The notes under the pieces: generated by a model
What the model was told of the DNA's origin: nothing
What the model saw: only the letters and a program-made list of their open reading frames with translations
Databases searched by the model: none
Shown here: in pieces, positions 1 through 10,379 of the stretch
Layout of the letters: every line of letters starts with the position of its first letter
Position numbering within the stretch: position 1 is the stretch's first letter
Assembly: GCA_030220185.1 (NCBI GenBank)
Contig: JASPKZ010004957.1
Coordinates: forward strand, 186,001 to 250,000
Length of the DNA stretch: 64,000 nt
Direction: 5' to 3'
Source of the DNA: Diploptera punctata
Taxonomy: Eukaryota; Arthropoda; Insecta; Blattodea; Blaberidae
Translations under genes and position numbers: made by a program

Positions 1-165
1 TAAAATGGTTTTAATTTTAGTTTTCTGTTTCTTTGGAGATTTTAACTGACCTGTGTTTTTGTATTCGTTTAATACCTGAAACACGCTTCTAATCGACACA
101 CCCAGGGATGAAGCTACTTTAGAAGCTATGTCTCGAATAGCAAGTTCAGTATTGTCCTTTATGCT
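1..165 (-). pseudogene. DNA-transposase N-terminal helix-turn-helix fragment
   Basis: On the minus strand, ELAIRDIASKVASSLGVSIRSVFQVLNEYKNTGQLKSPKKQKTK is open from about 157 down to the window edge. IASxVxxSxxSVxxVLxEYxxTGxLxSPKK resembles the N-terminal DNA-binding helix-turn-helix of Tc1/mariner-type transposases. The body would lie left of the window. Confidence 0.4.
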
Positions 166-973
166 TTTTTATTGGCAAGGTAAGGAAGCTATTATCCATT
201 TCAGAAGTTAATTTCAATGACAAACAGTGAGATGATAAACAAGGAAATTAAAAACTCTATGAAGACAGAAAATATAGTTCAATAGGTGGATATCAAAACA
301 TTACACCAAACTTTAACACAGAAAATACACTAAAACACTGATTTTACACCGTATTAGTAAATTTAGTTCAATATTTATTTATGAGCTCAATATCTTTACT
401 GTGTTGCATTCACTCACTTGCTCTCTACTGTCTTATTGTGTATGGAGCGAGCACAGTGAATTCCGTCATTATTTCATCAAACAGCCAATGCCAGCTTCAA
501 GGCTAGACAACTGTGTGTACTCTTGCTGCATAGTCATTTGAAATAGAGTGTAGTTATGTCAGTTGTCTTTTTTTTTTTGTATTAATAGTGACTAAAGTTT
601 ATTAAAACATAAAACTCAAAATATGTATTTTGTAACTCCTCCTATATATATACTGTATTCACAATTGTTTGTTGAAAGAAAAGTGAAAACTTTACAGAGA
701 TTGTTATTTTACTTTTACTCTGTAAAACATGATACCATTCTACAGTTACATCAGTTACTGATATAAACTGTATGTTTTAAGTACAATTATTATTAAAGAT
801 AAAAATTCCATATTTTCTGTTATAGAAATTGAAACCTATATATATATATATATATATATACATCGGGTCTGCAGAAACATTCCGTGGTTACAACTTGGTA
901 TAGCGCTGCAGTCATTTGTTGGATTTATATTAAACTGGTGTCAATAGAAATTTTAGAACATATTTCAAAGACG
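166..973. other. AT-rich sequence without a recognised gene
   Basis: Mostly AT-rich intron or flank. The part nearest the transposase fragment may be its 5' end. A short TA repeat lies at 837-860. No coding frame or RNA gene seen. Confidence 0.5.
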
Positions 974-1264
974 GGGGCACACTGTAGCATAGTGATTAAG
1001 GCACTGCGCTCCAAGCCGGAAGGTCGAGGGTCGAGTCCCGGTGGGGTAAGAATTTTTAAACTGACCCAAACCTTCTGGCAGCACTATGGCCCTAGGGCCG
1101 ACTCAGCCCCTAACATAAATGAGTACCAGACACTTGTTTTGGGGGTAAAGGCAGCCGTCATACAGGGCTGACAACCCGGCTGACATCAAGTGCCGATTGT
1201 CTAGAAAAAGTGAGAGCCTTAACCTCCTACTCCCCTAGAGCCTCCTGAGGCCATCATTTTGGAA
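974..1264 (+). mobile_element. SINE-A copy (tRNA-derived)
   Basis: A tRNA-like head carries a box A-like GCATAGTGATTAAGGC and a box B-like GGGTCGAGTCCC, followed by a body found several times in the window (1911, 4774, 19601, 59196). It ends in CTCCTACTCCCC..GAGGCCATCATTTT. Read outward it is a Pol III-type SINE, not a tRNA gene. Confidence 0.75.
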
Positions 1265-1896
1265 CATGGTGTATTATCATTATTATTATTATTATTATTA
1301 CTAATATTGCTACTACTATTATTATTACTACTATTACTAATTATGAAACTAAAGTGGATAAGACATATGAGTAGAATGGAGGAAAAGAGAGCCCCTTATC
1401 AAGTTTCTGTTGATCATCTGCAGGGGGGAAAAAAAAAGTCAAAAAAGAAGACCTAAACCCACATGGTGGGATAATGTGTACAATGATATTAGGAAATGAA
1501 AATTCATAAAATGGAATGTAAGATATAAGGAGAGAGAGAAATGGAAGAGGTCAGTGAAAGAGGCAAAGCTCCACATTGGACTGCAGTGACACTGAAGAAG
1601 AGACTACCACTACTACTAGTCAGTCCTGATGGACTAGTGGTTACTATGTTTCAAGGTCTGTGGTTTCAAACCTGGATGGGAGTTAATAGATTTTGTTCAG
1701 GGCATAAAAATGTTAGGTATGATTCCTTCAGAAGGGAATTAAAACTATGGATCCATGTTATAAGTTTACATCACATAAAAGAACTTCAAGTTTGAAATAA
1801 GAGACATCTGGGTGAAACTTGTTGGTCCTATCACATGCAGCTTTATGTAGCAATGGCCTGACCTGTTAAAGAGCATCATTAAATAAAATACTACCT
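1265..1896. repeat. ATT/ACT microsatellite and LINE-end remnant
   Basis: Imperfect ATT/ACT repeats at 1273-1340, then KLKWIRHMSRMEEKRAPYQVSVDHLQGGKKKSKKKT at 1345-1456, reminiscent of the degenerate 3' coding end of a non-LTR retrotransposon. The rest is unassigned. Confidence 0.35.
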
Positions 1897-1910
1897 ACAT
1901 AAGCCTATTA

Positions 1911-2217
1911 AAGTAAAGTAAAGTGATCCCACAACAGACCCGGAGGCCCTTGGGGTAAGTAGGAGGTTAGGGCTCCCACTTTTTCTAGACAATTGGCACT
2001 TTATGTCAGCCGGGTTGTCAGCCCTGCGTGACGGCCGCCTTTACCCCCCAGAACAAGTGTCTGGTACTCATTTATGTTAGAGGCTGAGTCGACCCCAGGG
2101 CCATAGTGCCGCCAGAGGGTTTGGATCAGTTTAAAAATCCTGACCCCAACGGGACTTGAACCCTCGACCCTCTGGCTTGTAGCTCAGTGCCTTAACCACT
2201 AAGCTACGGCGTGCCCC
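1911..2217 (-). mobile_element. SINE-A copy with 14-bp target-site duplication
   Basis: Reverse-complement SINE-A. The tRNA-like head is at the right end (box B complement GGGACTTGAACCC at about 2150-2162). The copy is bracketed by perfect ACATAAGCCTATTA repeats at 1897-1910 and 2218-2231. Its 3' end carries an AAGTA-type tail at 1911-1924. Confidence 0.88.
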
Positions 2218-2239
2218 ACATAAGCCTATTATTATTATT

Positions 2240-2520
2240 ATGTCACAATTATTATTATTTTTTTATTATTTCAGGATTGTTTCTGTTATTTACACAGGTA
2301 TCCTCAACCAGAATATACAGTTTTATTCTTCCACACTTCCCGCTATTGCAGTCTGCTTCTGTCATATTTTTCTTCTTCATGTTGTCTTGAATTCCTTTTA
2401 TCCATGTTGGCTTTGGTCTACCACATTTTCCTTTTCCAGGAGGTATCCATTTCAATACTTCTTTGTTTGTCTCTGTGTCTCTTGTTCTCATTATATATCC
2501 ACACCATCTTTTCCTATCCG
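2240..2520 (-). pseudogene. LINE C-terminal fragment
   Basis: The minus strand gives EVLKWIPPGKGKCGRPKPTWIKGIQDNMKKKNMTEADCNSGKCGR, matching the PxGxRxxGRPxxTWxxGI motif seen at the end of many arthropod non-LTR retrotransposon ORFs. Flanked by ATT repeats on both sides. Confidence 0.6.
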
Positions 2521-2521
2521 A

Positions 2522-2524
2522 GGC

Positions 2525-2591
<67 letters not shown>

Positions 2592-2645
2592 CAACACCAT
2601 TGTTATTATTATTGTCATTGTAATTGTCATTATTATTATTATTAT
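2522..2645 (+). repeat. ATT microsatellite abutting a splice acceptor
   Basis: About 23 ATT units at 2526-2592, then mixed ATT/GTC units running into TTTCAG at 2645-2650, the acceptor of the first visible beta-glucuronidase exon. Confidence 0.9.
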
Positions 2646-2650
2646 TTCAG

Positions 2651-2797
2651 GTTCACTTATTGCCAGGTAATGGAGGAATGGAAGACATCTATCGATTACC
2701 AGTTGGAATTAGAAAATTAGAATGGACCAATGATACTTTTACAATTAATGGGAAACCAATCTATATGAGAGGTTTTGGAAGACATGAAGATTCTGAT
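2651..2797 (+). CDS. GUSB: beta-glucuronidase, first visible exon (internal)
   Basis: Encodes 49 residues in phase 0, from VHLLPGNGG to HEDSD. The stretch LPVGIRKLEW..FTINGKPIYMRGFGRHEDSD matches the end of the beta-sandwich region and the start of the TIM-barrel domain of glycoside hydrolase family 2 beta-glucuronidases, lysosomal enzymes that remove glucuronic acid from glycosaminoglycans and conjugates. The acceptor TTTCAG at 2645-2650 directly follows ATT repeats. The downstream edge is set by homology: HEDSD must join FRGKG of the next exon, which places the splice after GAT at 2797 and makes the donor GCAAGT, a GC rather than GT donor. The open frame continues 10 codons past this point, which I read as intron. 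Exons further 5' lie outside the window. Confidence 0.88.
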
Positions 2798-3467
2798 GCA
2801 AGTATTTTAACAATTTGGAAACTCATAATTAAGTCAATGAAAACATAATTATCTACTTCAACACAGGAGGGAAAAAAAAAACAAAATTTTGACCATCTTA
2901 TTTACAATATTGCACAGCCACTATAAAAATATAATTTATGTAGGATAACCTTATTATTAGTCATTCAAAATATCTCTGCAGGCGGAAGAATCACGAAGCT
3001 CTGTTTGTTGCTACACGTGACGTCATATAAGGCAGTGTACACTGTCAGCATCCCACATCCCGTTCCCCTCTGCACTCATAGATAGCAGTGTCATGTGTTC
3101 TATTCCTACATAAACATGACTTCAGTGCCCTCCGTCAACAACTGCACTTACTCCTTAAACGGGTAGTAACAATTAGCAGCTGGGGCAATTTAAATGTCCT
3201 GCTACCCCTCTGCCAGCAGGGTTTTAAGTTTTAAATCCTTCAAATGCTATGCTCGGAGGAAAAATTTTCTATATTAATTTTGGATATAGAACACTGTAAT
3301 TTTTCAAAATAGGTTATTACGTATGTAATATTATGTTGAATAATACTTATTTACTTATGATTTTTACTGAGGATGCTGCATTGTAGATGATCAAATAGTC
3401 TGAATTTCACTATGCACTGTACATTATATAACTATTCTGTTATTGCTATGTATGTTTATACACTTAT
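2798..3467. other. intron start and 3' flank of the piggyBac copy
   Basis: Begins with the GC donor of the host gene. From about 2980 to 3467 lies the likely 3' non-coding part of the piggyBac-like element read on the minus strand. I could not fix its terminal repeat or a TTAA target site. Confidence 0.4.
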
Positions 3468-4059
3468 TTAAACACAGCATCTATCTCTCATTCCCAGTAG
3501 TTTAGTTTTGTTTGATATTTCTTGAAGCATTTGCCCAAGCACAACCCCACAACACACGCCTCGCCGTGTATGAAACTCGTGATTTGCCTGTCTTTTTTTT
3601 TCTTGCTCAATCAGCGCAAACTTTGTATCTCCATTGTGATGTTCCCTCTGCTTTGCTATTTGTAGCAGGGACCCTGTAAGGAAAATGGTTTCTGCATACA
3701 AGTCTTCCTGCAGAACTCTTCCTAGATTGTTCAAGTGTGCCAACACTAGCTACAAGATCCTCTGCAACTTTTCGCAGGAACACATTTAGGGAGATTTTAT
3801 TATTATCCTGTTTAGGCATAAGGAGATAGACATTGACAAGGGCAGGGTCAACTAAATCGAAAAATAATTTTTTCCACCATTTTACTGATTTTCGTTGGAA
3901 AGAAATGTAAGACAGCATTTGATTAGATTTGTAGACTCCAATCTTGAATTTATTGCAGTTGACAACTGCTGTTGGTTTGCATTTATGATATGCCCCCCCT
4001 AGCCCTCTGCATTATATCTATGTTATCATCATGAGCTGATGTGAGCACGTAAACATCAT

Positions 4060-5282
4060 GAGTGTCATGCCATTTTATCATCATCATCATCATCCGGTAT
4101 CATGGCAGCTGTCCCCATTTTCCGGAAACCAAACGCCATTCCTCTCTGTCCATCCATTGATCTTCCTCCATTCCTCTGATATTCATAGCTGCTTGTACCC
4201 CTTCTATCCAAGTTTTCTTTGGTCTTCCTCTCTTTCACCTTTCCATTGGAATCCATTCCATAACAATTTTAGGCAATCTTTGTTTTGGCATTCTTTTGAC
4301 ATGGCCATACCACTGTAATATTTTCTTTTCTATAATGTTTATGATGTCTGGCTCCTCTAGTACACCCATAATTTTCCTTATTTCTTTATTTTGTATTCTA
4401 TCCATTCTAGATTCTCCAGCTGATCTTCTTAAAACATCCATTTCTGTACTTAAAATTCTTTTCATTTCCCAGGTAGGAATTTGCCAGACTTCAGCACCAT
4501 ATGTAAAAATGCTCTGAATTATGGTTTGATATATTTGTAATTTTCTATTTTTTGTAATATTTTTTGCTCCACCAAACAGAGTTTAAAGCATTTATTACTT
4601 TTTTGTTTGTGTGATTCTATTTTTAATTTCCACTGTGTTATTGCCTGAATGGTCTAATTTTGTTCCTAAATAAGTGCATTCAATACTAGGTTTTTAGTTC
4701 TTCTCCATTGTTGAATTTATATTTTCCATTTCTTCTCCTATACACAGGTATTTAGTTTTCTCAATGTTTATATCTTCTCTCTTTTGATCCCACAACAGGC
4801 CCGGAGACCCTTGGGGTAGTAGGAGGTTAGGGCTCCCACTTTTTCTAGACAATCGACACTTTATGTCAGCCGGGTTGTCAGCCCTGCGTAACGGCCGCCT
4901 TTACCCCAGAACAAGCGTCTGGTACTCATTTCAGTTAGAGGCTGAGTCGACCCCAGGGCCATAGTGTCAGTTTAAAAATCCTGACCCCAACGGGACTTGA
5001 ACCCTCGACCTTCCGGCTTGTAGCTCAGTGCCTTAACCACTACGCTACGGCATGCCCCCCAATGTTTATATAAAGTCCCCATTTTTCATATTCTTCTTTT
5101 AGTTTTTTAGCCATATATTCTATGTCATCGTGGTCTTGTGCTATTAATACCTGGTCATCTGCAAAATTTAGTGAATATACATGTGTACTTTGGATGGGTA
5201 TGCTCATTTTTTTTACATTTTTTCCTCCAGTCTGTTAATACTCTTTCGAGATAAATTTTAAATAAAGTCGGAGATGCCATTT
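4060..5282 (-). mobile_element. LINE 3' fragment inserted in the piggyBac copy
   Basis: Minus strand, 5' truncated near 5280: SPTLFKIYLERVL (reverse transcriptase), a decayed active-site region near 5150-5170 that I read only by shifting frame, then IEKTKYLCIGEE beyond the SINE, STEMDVLRRSAGESRMDRIQNKEIRKIMG and KKILQWYGHVKRMPKQRLPKIVMEWIPMER. The C-terminal LRR-x-DRIxN-x-IR and WYGHVxRM pattern is that of non-LTR retrotransposons with a GRP tail. The 3' end is a short CATCAT tail at 4078-4094. Frameshifted; interrupted by SINE-A. Confidence 0.75.
4774..5060 (-). mobile_element. SINE-A copy nested in the LINE
   Basis: Reverse-complement SINE-A with perfect 11-bp duplication AATGTTTATAT at 4763-4773 and 5061-5071. 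The LINE coding sequence resumes across it. tRNA-like head at the right end. Confidence 0.9.
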
Positions 5283-5842
5283 TATTGCTAATAAATTTCC
5301 TTTTTGCGCCACAAGTTTTTCTCCCTTCTTGATGTTTTTAGAAGAATGCTGTTTTGCATATCTCTTCTATTTGTCATCACAGTCCCCACTACCTTTATCA
5401 GTGAATCACATAAATGATCACATAGAATGGGACTTGTGAACAATCTATCCATGAAAATAGTATGCCACTTATTTTTCACGGGTTCACACAGCCTGTCGAC
5501 CACTCTGAATGAACTGTTGTAGTCTTCCTCACTGTCATGTGCACCAGTGTACACTTCCAAATTGCACACAAATCCAGTATTTGCATCACACAGTTAGTAA
5601 ATTTTCATGCCATATTTACGAGGCTTCCCTTTCACATACACATAAAATAATATTCTATCCTTAAAAGCACAGATAGCTTCATCAACTGTGAGTTCTGGTC
5701 CTGGCTATAGACTTCCTTAAATTTTGATGTAAGTAAATTTAAAATTAGTTTTACTTTGGGGGTAGGATCATATATGGGCTGACCTCTGGGTATGCAGGTT
5801 TCATTATTATTTAAGTGTAAGAATGTAAGTATCATGTGACAT

Positions 5843-5954
5843 TATATTATTTTTAGTCTGATCATCTTACCTCAATATTAATATTGAGGTAAGATGATCA
5901 GACTAAAAATAATATAATTAAAATAACCTCAAAATATCACTTCCTAAAATTAAA
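5843..5954. mobile_element. 112-bp palindromic Penelope-type insert
   Basis: Inserted in the piggyBac copy with perfect 13-bp duplications TATCATGTGACAT at 5830-5842 and 5955-5967. Positions 5843-5921 form a near-perfect palindrome centred on AATATTAATATT. The arm (ATTGAGGTAAGATGATCA) matches the sequence 3' of the GIY-YIG fragment at about 36733, and CTCAAAATATCACTTCCTAA matches, in reverse, 36176-36196 before that fragment. Confidence 0.7.
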
Positions 5955-6281
5955 TATCATGTGACATACCTACTGTAGCAGTGTAGTTGGTGTGCAGGAT
6001 AGGTGTAGTGGTCCAGTAGTCTCGGAGTTGTACATTCTAATCAGGTTCATATGAATAATTAAAGCAAATATAACTTAATATCTTGCACAGTTACTTCTTT
6101 CCACAAATCGTAAGTTGATTTTTTCTTCAATGGACCATAGCATAATTTTACACTTATTTGTTGAGCCGCATACCTATGCGTTTCTGAAACTATATTTACT
6201 AAAACTTATTCATAAAAAATAAACTAAAATAATCAAGAGCTGTACTTTCTGCAATAAAATCTAAAGCTGTATTTATACCAC

Positions 6282-6596
6282 CATCCATCCATAGTAATTC
6301 TGCCCGAAGGCAGGGCCTTCACTGCAATCATAGCATTTTCATGCTATGCTTGCAGCTTTACTAGGGAATTATAGGTGTGGTAGCTTCCCGTTGCTTTCCA
6401 CACTGGTGAAGGATGATGATGATGGCCATATGATTTTGGGGACCATCTGGGCCTTAAAGTTTTCCTGACATTTGTCTTACAGATGAGGAAAAACCCCAAT
6501 GAAAACCTCTCCCAGAAAAACTGCCCCTACTGGGGATCGAACCTGGGCCTGCTGTGTGACAAGGCAGCACGCTACATCGAGACAACAGCGGTGGAC
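6282..6596 (-). mobile_element. SINE-B copy with 11-bp target-site duplication
   Basis: Starts CATCCATCCATAGTAATTC and ends at the tRNA-like head GCGGTGG (box B complement GGGGATCGAACCTG at about 6532-6545). Bracketed by perfect ATTTATACCAC at 6271-6281 and 6597-6607. Inserted inside the piggyBac transposase. Confidence 0.92.
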
Positions 6597-7229
6597 ATTT
6601 ATACCACATTGGTCTGAAAATTGAGGTTTTTCAGGAATCTGTAAATGATATCTCCAACCTAATTCATTATCACTACCTTGAAAATGAGGTCGTTATCGTC
6701 CTCTTTTTTCCTGTGTTTGTGGAGGCTGAGGAGCCTCTGGAACATCAGTTGCTTCGGTAGTCTCACTTGTGGTTCTGTCCTCCTCAAATTGTCGTGAGTT
6801 CTTCTAATTCAAATCCATCTGAATCTGAATCATAGATAAGCTCTACGATTTCTTTATCTGTAAGCAGTTTCAATCGAGACTGATCTTTCATAGGGGGCCC
6901 CAGAATTATGACCTCGACCTAAAGAAAATTAAGAGCAATTAAAATTTACTTTTCCACCCTCATTCTAAAAGATAGAGGGTGTCCTTGTTAGTAACAAATT
7001 CCAGAACTAGTTTTTGACAGCAGGAAGTAATAAATATTAGCTGCTCAATACAGGGGTCATTGTAAAAGTACGGCAAGTGTTTATTTTTTTTAGTTACACA
7101 ACAAACCAAGATATTTATTTTCTGAATTATCCCTCAAAAACTACATTCAATGAAGTATTGTATAGAATAAAGGGGATTCCAACATAACCTAATCATGTAA
7201 AATTGTAGCCTTTCATGGCAGGTATTTTG

Positions 7230-7510
7230 ATTCATGTATTTTATGTCTTTCGGGCTAAATGGCCGTGGTATGGTTTTATTAAAACTCAACGTTTTGTCTA
7301 CTACTGCAGTAGACATCCTCAGGAGATTCTGCGTGTTCTTTGACTTCTTAACTCTTCAAATGCCGGCTACAGTCTGGAACATCTGCAGCCAACATTTGAA
7401 GAGTTAAGAAGTCAAAGAACACGCAGAATCTCCTGAGGATGTCTACCGCAGTACTAGACGAAACATCGAGAAAACCAGACCACGGCCATTTAGCCTGAAA
7501 CACATAAAAT
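7230..7510. repeat. foldback repeat with hammerhead-like motif
   Basis: Arms of about 100-130 bp (7240-7360 against 7390-7505). The + arm carries CTGAGGA at 7433-7439, hairpin GTCTA/TAGAC at 7441-7459 and GAAAC at 7460-7464; the other arm keeps the hairpin but has a decayed GAAA. Likely PLE-derived by analogy with 54425-54840, which shares the GGCCGTGGTC-type end. Confidence 0.6.
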
Positions 7511-7630
7511 ACATGAATCATAACTTAATCACTTAATCCATATTAAATGCACATGGTGCCTGTGGTAGCACTATCATGGTCGGGCTGTAAGTGTTAAACA
7601 ATTCACTAATATATCTCATGGATGTTACAG

Positions 7631-7803
7631 TTCCGTGGAAAAGGACATGATTTCCCATTGATTGCAAGAGACTACAACCTCATCAAGTGGTTGGGAGCTA
7701 ATGCTTACCGCACTTCACATTATCCTTATTCTGAAGAGATAATGGATTTTGCTGATAAAGAAGGGATAATGATCATTGATGAATGCCCAGGAGTCAACAT
7801 AGG
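7631..7803 (+). CDS. GUSB: beta-glucuronidase, second visible exon
   Basis: Begins [11 protein letters not shown] in phase 0 after TTACAG and ends with two bases of a glycine codon before GTAAGT. It carries [43 protein letters not shown], the very conserved barrel segment of family 2 glycosidases (NAYRTSHYP and DECPGV motifs). No stop or frameshift. It continues directly from HEDSD in the previous exon; the intervening 4.8-kb intron is filled by a broken piggyBac and its insertions. Confidence 0.93.
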
Positions 7804-7834
7804 GTAAGTAATATTTAGATAGATCATCGGTTGA

Positions 7835-8578
7835 TTAATGTCTTTGACATCGTCCGATTCCTAATAGCCAGTTTTGTCGGTCCATCCAATCTCCTGGTTG
7901 TAGATGTTTCTCCTTCAAATATAAACATATTCCCTGACTCCAGGAGGTTTTAGGTCTTCCTCTGCTTCGTCTACCCTCAGGTTTCCATTCCAAAACAAAT
8001 TTTGGCAGTCGATCCTCTTCCATTTGTTGGACATGCCCGTACCATCTTAATTGCTGAGTTTTAATATAATCTAAAATAGTGTCTTCAATCTTCATTTTCT
8101 CCTTATAACCGAGTTCCTAATTTTTTCTCTTCTTGAAATTCTTGTGGCCCTTCGTATAAAATCCATTTCCGTTGCCAAAAGGTACTTATTTGTTTTTGTT
8201 GTTAATGGCCAAAGTTCTGCTCCATAAGTAATGATGCTTTTAACAATTGTATGATATATATTCATTTTATTTTTATTACTTATATTTTTATCCCACAATG
8301 TTCCATTAAGGCAAGCAATTGCAAATTTTCCTTTATTATTTCTATTTCTTATTTCCTCTTCATAACTCCCATTGTTATTTATTTTAATTCCTAAATATGT
8401 GATCTCACTACAAGATTTTATTGATTCTCCAGTCTCTAAAATTAAATTTTGTTTTGGTTTATCAATTGATAAATATTTTTTTTTTCATGTTCAAATTTAA
8501 TCCCCATTTTTCATATTCTTCTATTAATTTTCTAGTCATATATTCTAAATCTTCACCAAAAACATTTATTCACTAACT
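7835..8578 (-). pseudogene. LINE 3' fragment (thumb and C-terminal region)
   Basis: Minus strand, mostly open: EEYEKWGLNLN..KYLSIDKPKQNLILETGESIKSCSEITYLGIKI, then SIITYGAELWPLTTKTNKYLLATEMDFIRRATRISRREKIRNSVIRRK and LRWYGHVQQMEEDRLPKFVLEWKPEGRRSRGRPKTSW. Typical reverse-transcriptase thumb and C-terminal end of a non-LTR element. Lies in the intron after exon 2. Confidence 0.75.
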
Positions 8579-8649
8579 TCTTGTACATTTTCTTTTTAAA
8601 CTCATACCTATTTATAATTGCTTTAACAACTACATCATATCATCAATAC

Positions 8650-9142
8650 TAGTAAAATTCATATCAAATTCCGTTGAGGTGAAGTCATATGATGAAAGTT
8701 AAAAATTAAATTGTACCTGTTGGTAGGTGCCGTCGTCCTCAACTTTGTTAATATATTGTATATAAAATTAACTGGAGCGCTTTCGGAAGTTATCTTCCAT
8801 CTTCTGCAGGTTGAGTTTCCGTTACTTGTTGTTGTGTACGGTGATGTATACTCCAACGTTTGTAACAGCAACTGACTTGTTTTTGATGTTCTCGTGTAAT
8901 GGGTTTGACTGGGATGCACCCCATTATATGAGATCGTCAAAAACTAGTCAGTTGCTGCTACAAACAGTTGGAGTATACATCACCTTACACAACAACAAGT
9001 AACGGAAACTCAACCTGCAGAAGATGGAAGATAACTTCCGAAAGCGCTCCAGTTAATTTTATATACAATATTTTAACAAAGTTGAGGATGACGGCACCTA
9101 CCAACAGGTACAATTTAATTTTTAACTTTCATCACATCATAT
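8650..9142. repeat. long foldback repeat with hammerhead-like motif
   Basis: Left arm 8680-8915 and right arm 8935-9135 are reverse complements with few mismatches. Each carries CAGAAGA, hairpin GGAAG/CTTCC, GAAA and AGCGCT (+ copy at 9018-9046). The loop is under 30 bp. Two overlapping inverted open frames here are just reflections of the palindrome. Confidence 0.75.
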
Positions 9143-9520
9143 CATGCTTATACAATTCATTTGTAATATTATTGAACTGTATATTTCTATTAGTTCTGCA
9201 TTATGTGTTCTGGTAGAATTTCGCTGATTTGATTTTATGTTATTTTGATGATATAGGTCCTAGTAATGAAATTTCCTAACAGAATTTGCCTTGATGACTG
9301 AGAAAAACTAAGAAAAATCTTAGGTTGGTTGGCCCAAGATTTCAATCTACGACCTCCCAAACACTAGCGTCAAATACGGAGGGTTGTTTCCGATCTCTGA
9401 TAACGATTTGCCAAGTAGATTGTGACGTTGGAGTGTGAGTCATCAGGACAGGAGCATGCGAGGTGATCAAACCAGTTAGTGTGCTGCTTCTGTTACACTC
9501 ACACGCGTGTTGCTCTCATA

Positions 9521-10379
9521 ATGCCTAATCAGATAGACCCGTTTTGGGAAGGGTACATTAATGCCCTTTCCGACGCTAATTATAGTTATTCCGCGATTAT
9601 TGAGGCTTGCAAAAACGTAATTTTATGGTGTCAAAGTGTGGAATTAGCTCAGTGCTTAATAAAAAGGGAAAGAGTCGCTTGGGATTAATTCCAAAAAGAA
9701 AAAAAATGGGCAAATCCACGACCTGCTACTACCCCACCCCAGATGTAATCAGAAAGGTCAAGGTCCTTATCTCTGGTGGTAACCCTGCCACACAAAGGGT
9801 GATTGCGAACAGATTGGGAATATCCCTTAAAACTGTAAACACCATAATAAACAAAGATTTAAACATGGAGAAGCACCACAAAAGCAGGGTTCATAAATTG
9901 TTGCCACATCACATTGCCGAATGCCGCACCAACAGCAGGAAACTATGAAAAGCACCTGGCAGGAGAAAAATGGAATTTTTTGGTCACACTTGATGAAGCA
10001 TATATTTATCTAGGAGACTGCAACAAACCCCGGACAATTTACTATAGAGAAAGGGGTGAAAAAAATTTTCAAAAGTGGTATGCCGAATGCAGAGAAAGTT
10101 TCTCCAATGGATTTATGGTCATCGCGGGATATTGCTACAATGAAAAACTGACCATTCATAGAGTAGCTAAAAAGGCCAAAATCAACTCCCAGTACTACCA
10201 GGAAGACATTCTCACCCCAATTTACCCGACTGAAATCCCAGCTCTCTATGGTACAGACAAAAACCAAGTCTGGGTGCACCACAACAAGGCCTGCAGTCAC
10301 ACTTTGGGTTCAACCCTGACATTCCTGGAGAAAGGGAGCAGGAAACTGGAATACATGCTATTCCATTCAGCAACATCCC
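9521..10379 (+). pseudogene. mariner transposase, 5' two thirds, frameshifted
   Basis: Starts MPNQIDPFWEGYINALSDANYSYSAIIEACK, shifts frame near 9600-9660 to SKCGISSVLNKKGKSRLG, then DNA-binding NPATQRVIANRLGISLKTVNTIINKD at 9780-9870. After another shift comes WNFLVTLDEAYIYLGDCNKPRTIYY, with the first catalytic Asp in TLDEA, then GYCYNEKLTIHRV and VWVHHNKACSHT. In mariner the HHNKA site is normally DNxA, so the second catalytic Asp appears replaced by His. Reading resumes after the LINE at 13336 (SPDASPMDF). Inactive. Confidence 0.85.

Larger units (their letters stand above)
3468..6891 (-). pseudogene. piggyBac-like transposase, broken and invaded
   Basis: Read right to left. The start at 6891 gives an acidic N terminus, MKDQSRLKLLTDKEIVELIY, then DSDSDGFELEEL, which breaks into another frame. 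At 6100-6281 comes ALDYFSLFFMNKF..WSIEEK, with frameshifts, matching the piggyBac DDE_Tnp_1_7 domain start. At 5632-5835 comes FLHLNNNE..YDPTPKVKLILNLL..FKEVYS, at 5288-5569 VDRLCEPVKNKWHTIFMDRLFTSPILCDHL, at 3607-3918 KSVKWWKKLFFDLVDPALVNVYLL, and at 3468-3700 a Cys-containing C-terminal region with HFPYRVPAT. It is interrupted by SINE-B, a 112-bp palindrome and a LINE carrying SINE-A, plus frameshifts. Dead copy; the motif order makes the family call firm. Confidence 0.8.

Noticed and set aside
2404..2720. Long open frames of poly-Ile, poly-Tyr or poly-Leu over ATT repeats
   Set aside because: They are translations of a microsatellite in three frames; no homology beyond the adjoining beta-glucuronidase exon.
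10010..10300. 96-codon minus-strand frame inside the mariner transposase
   Set aside because: Shadow of the transposase coding strand; no motif.
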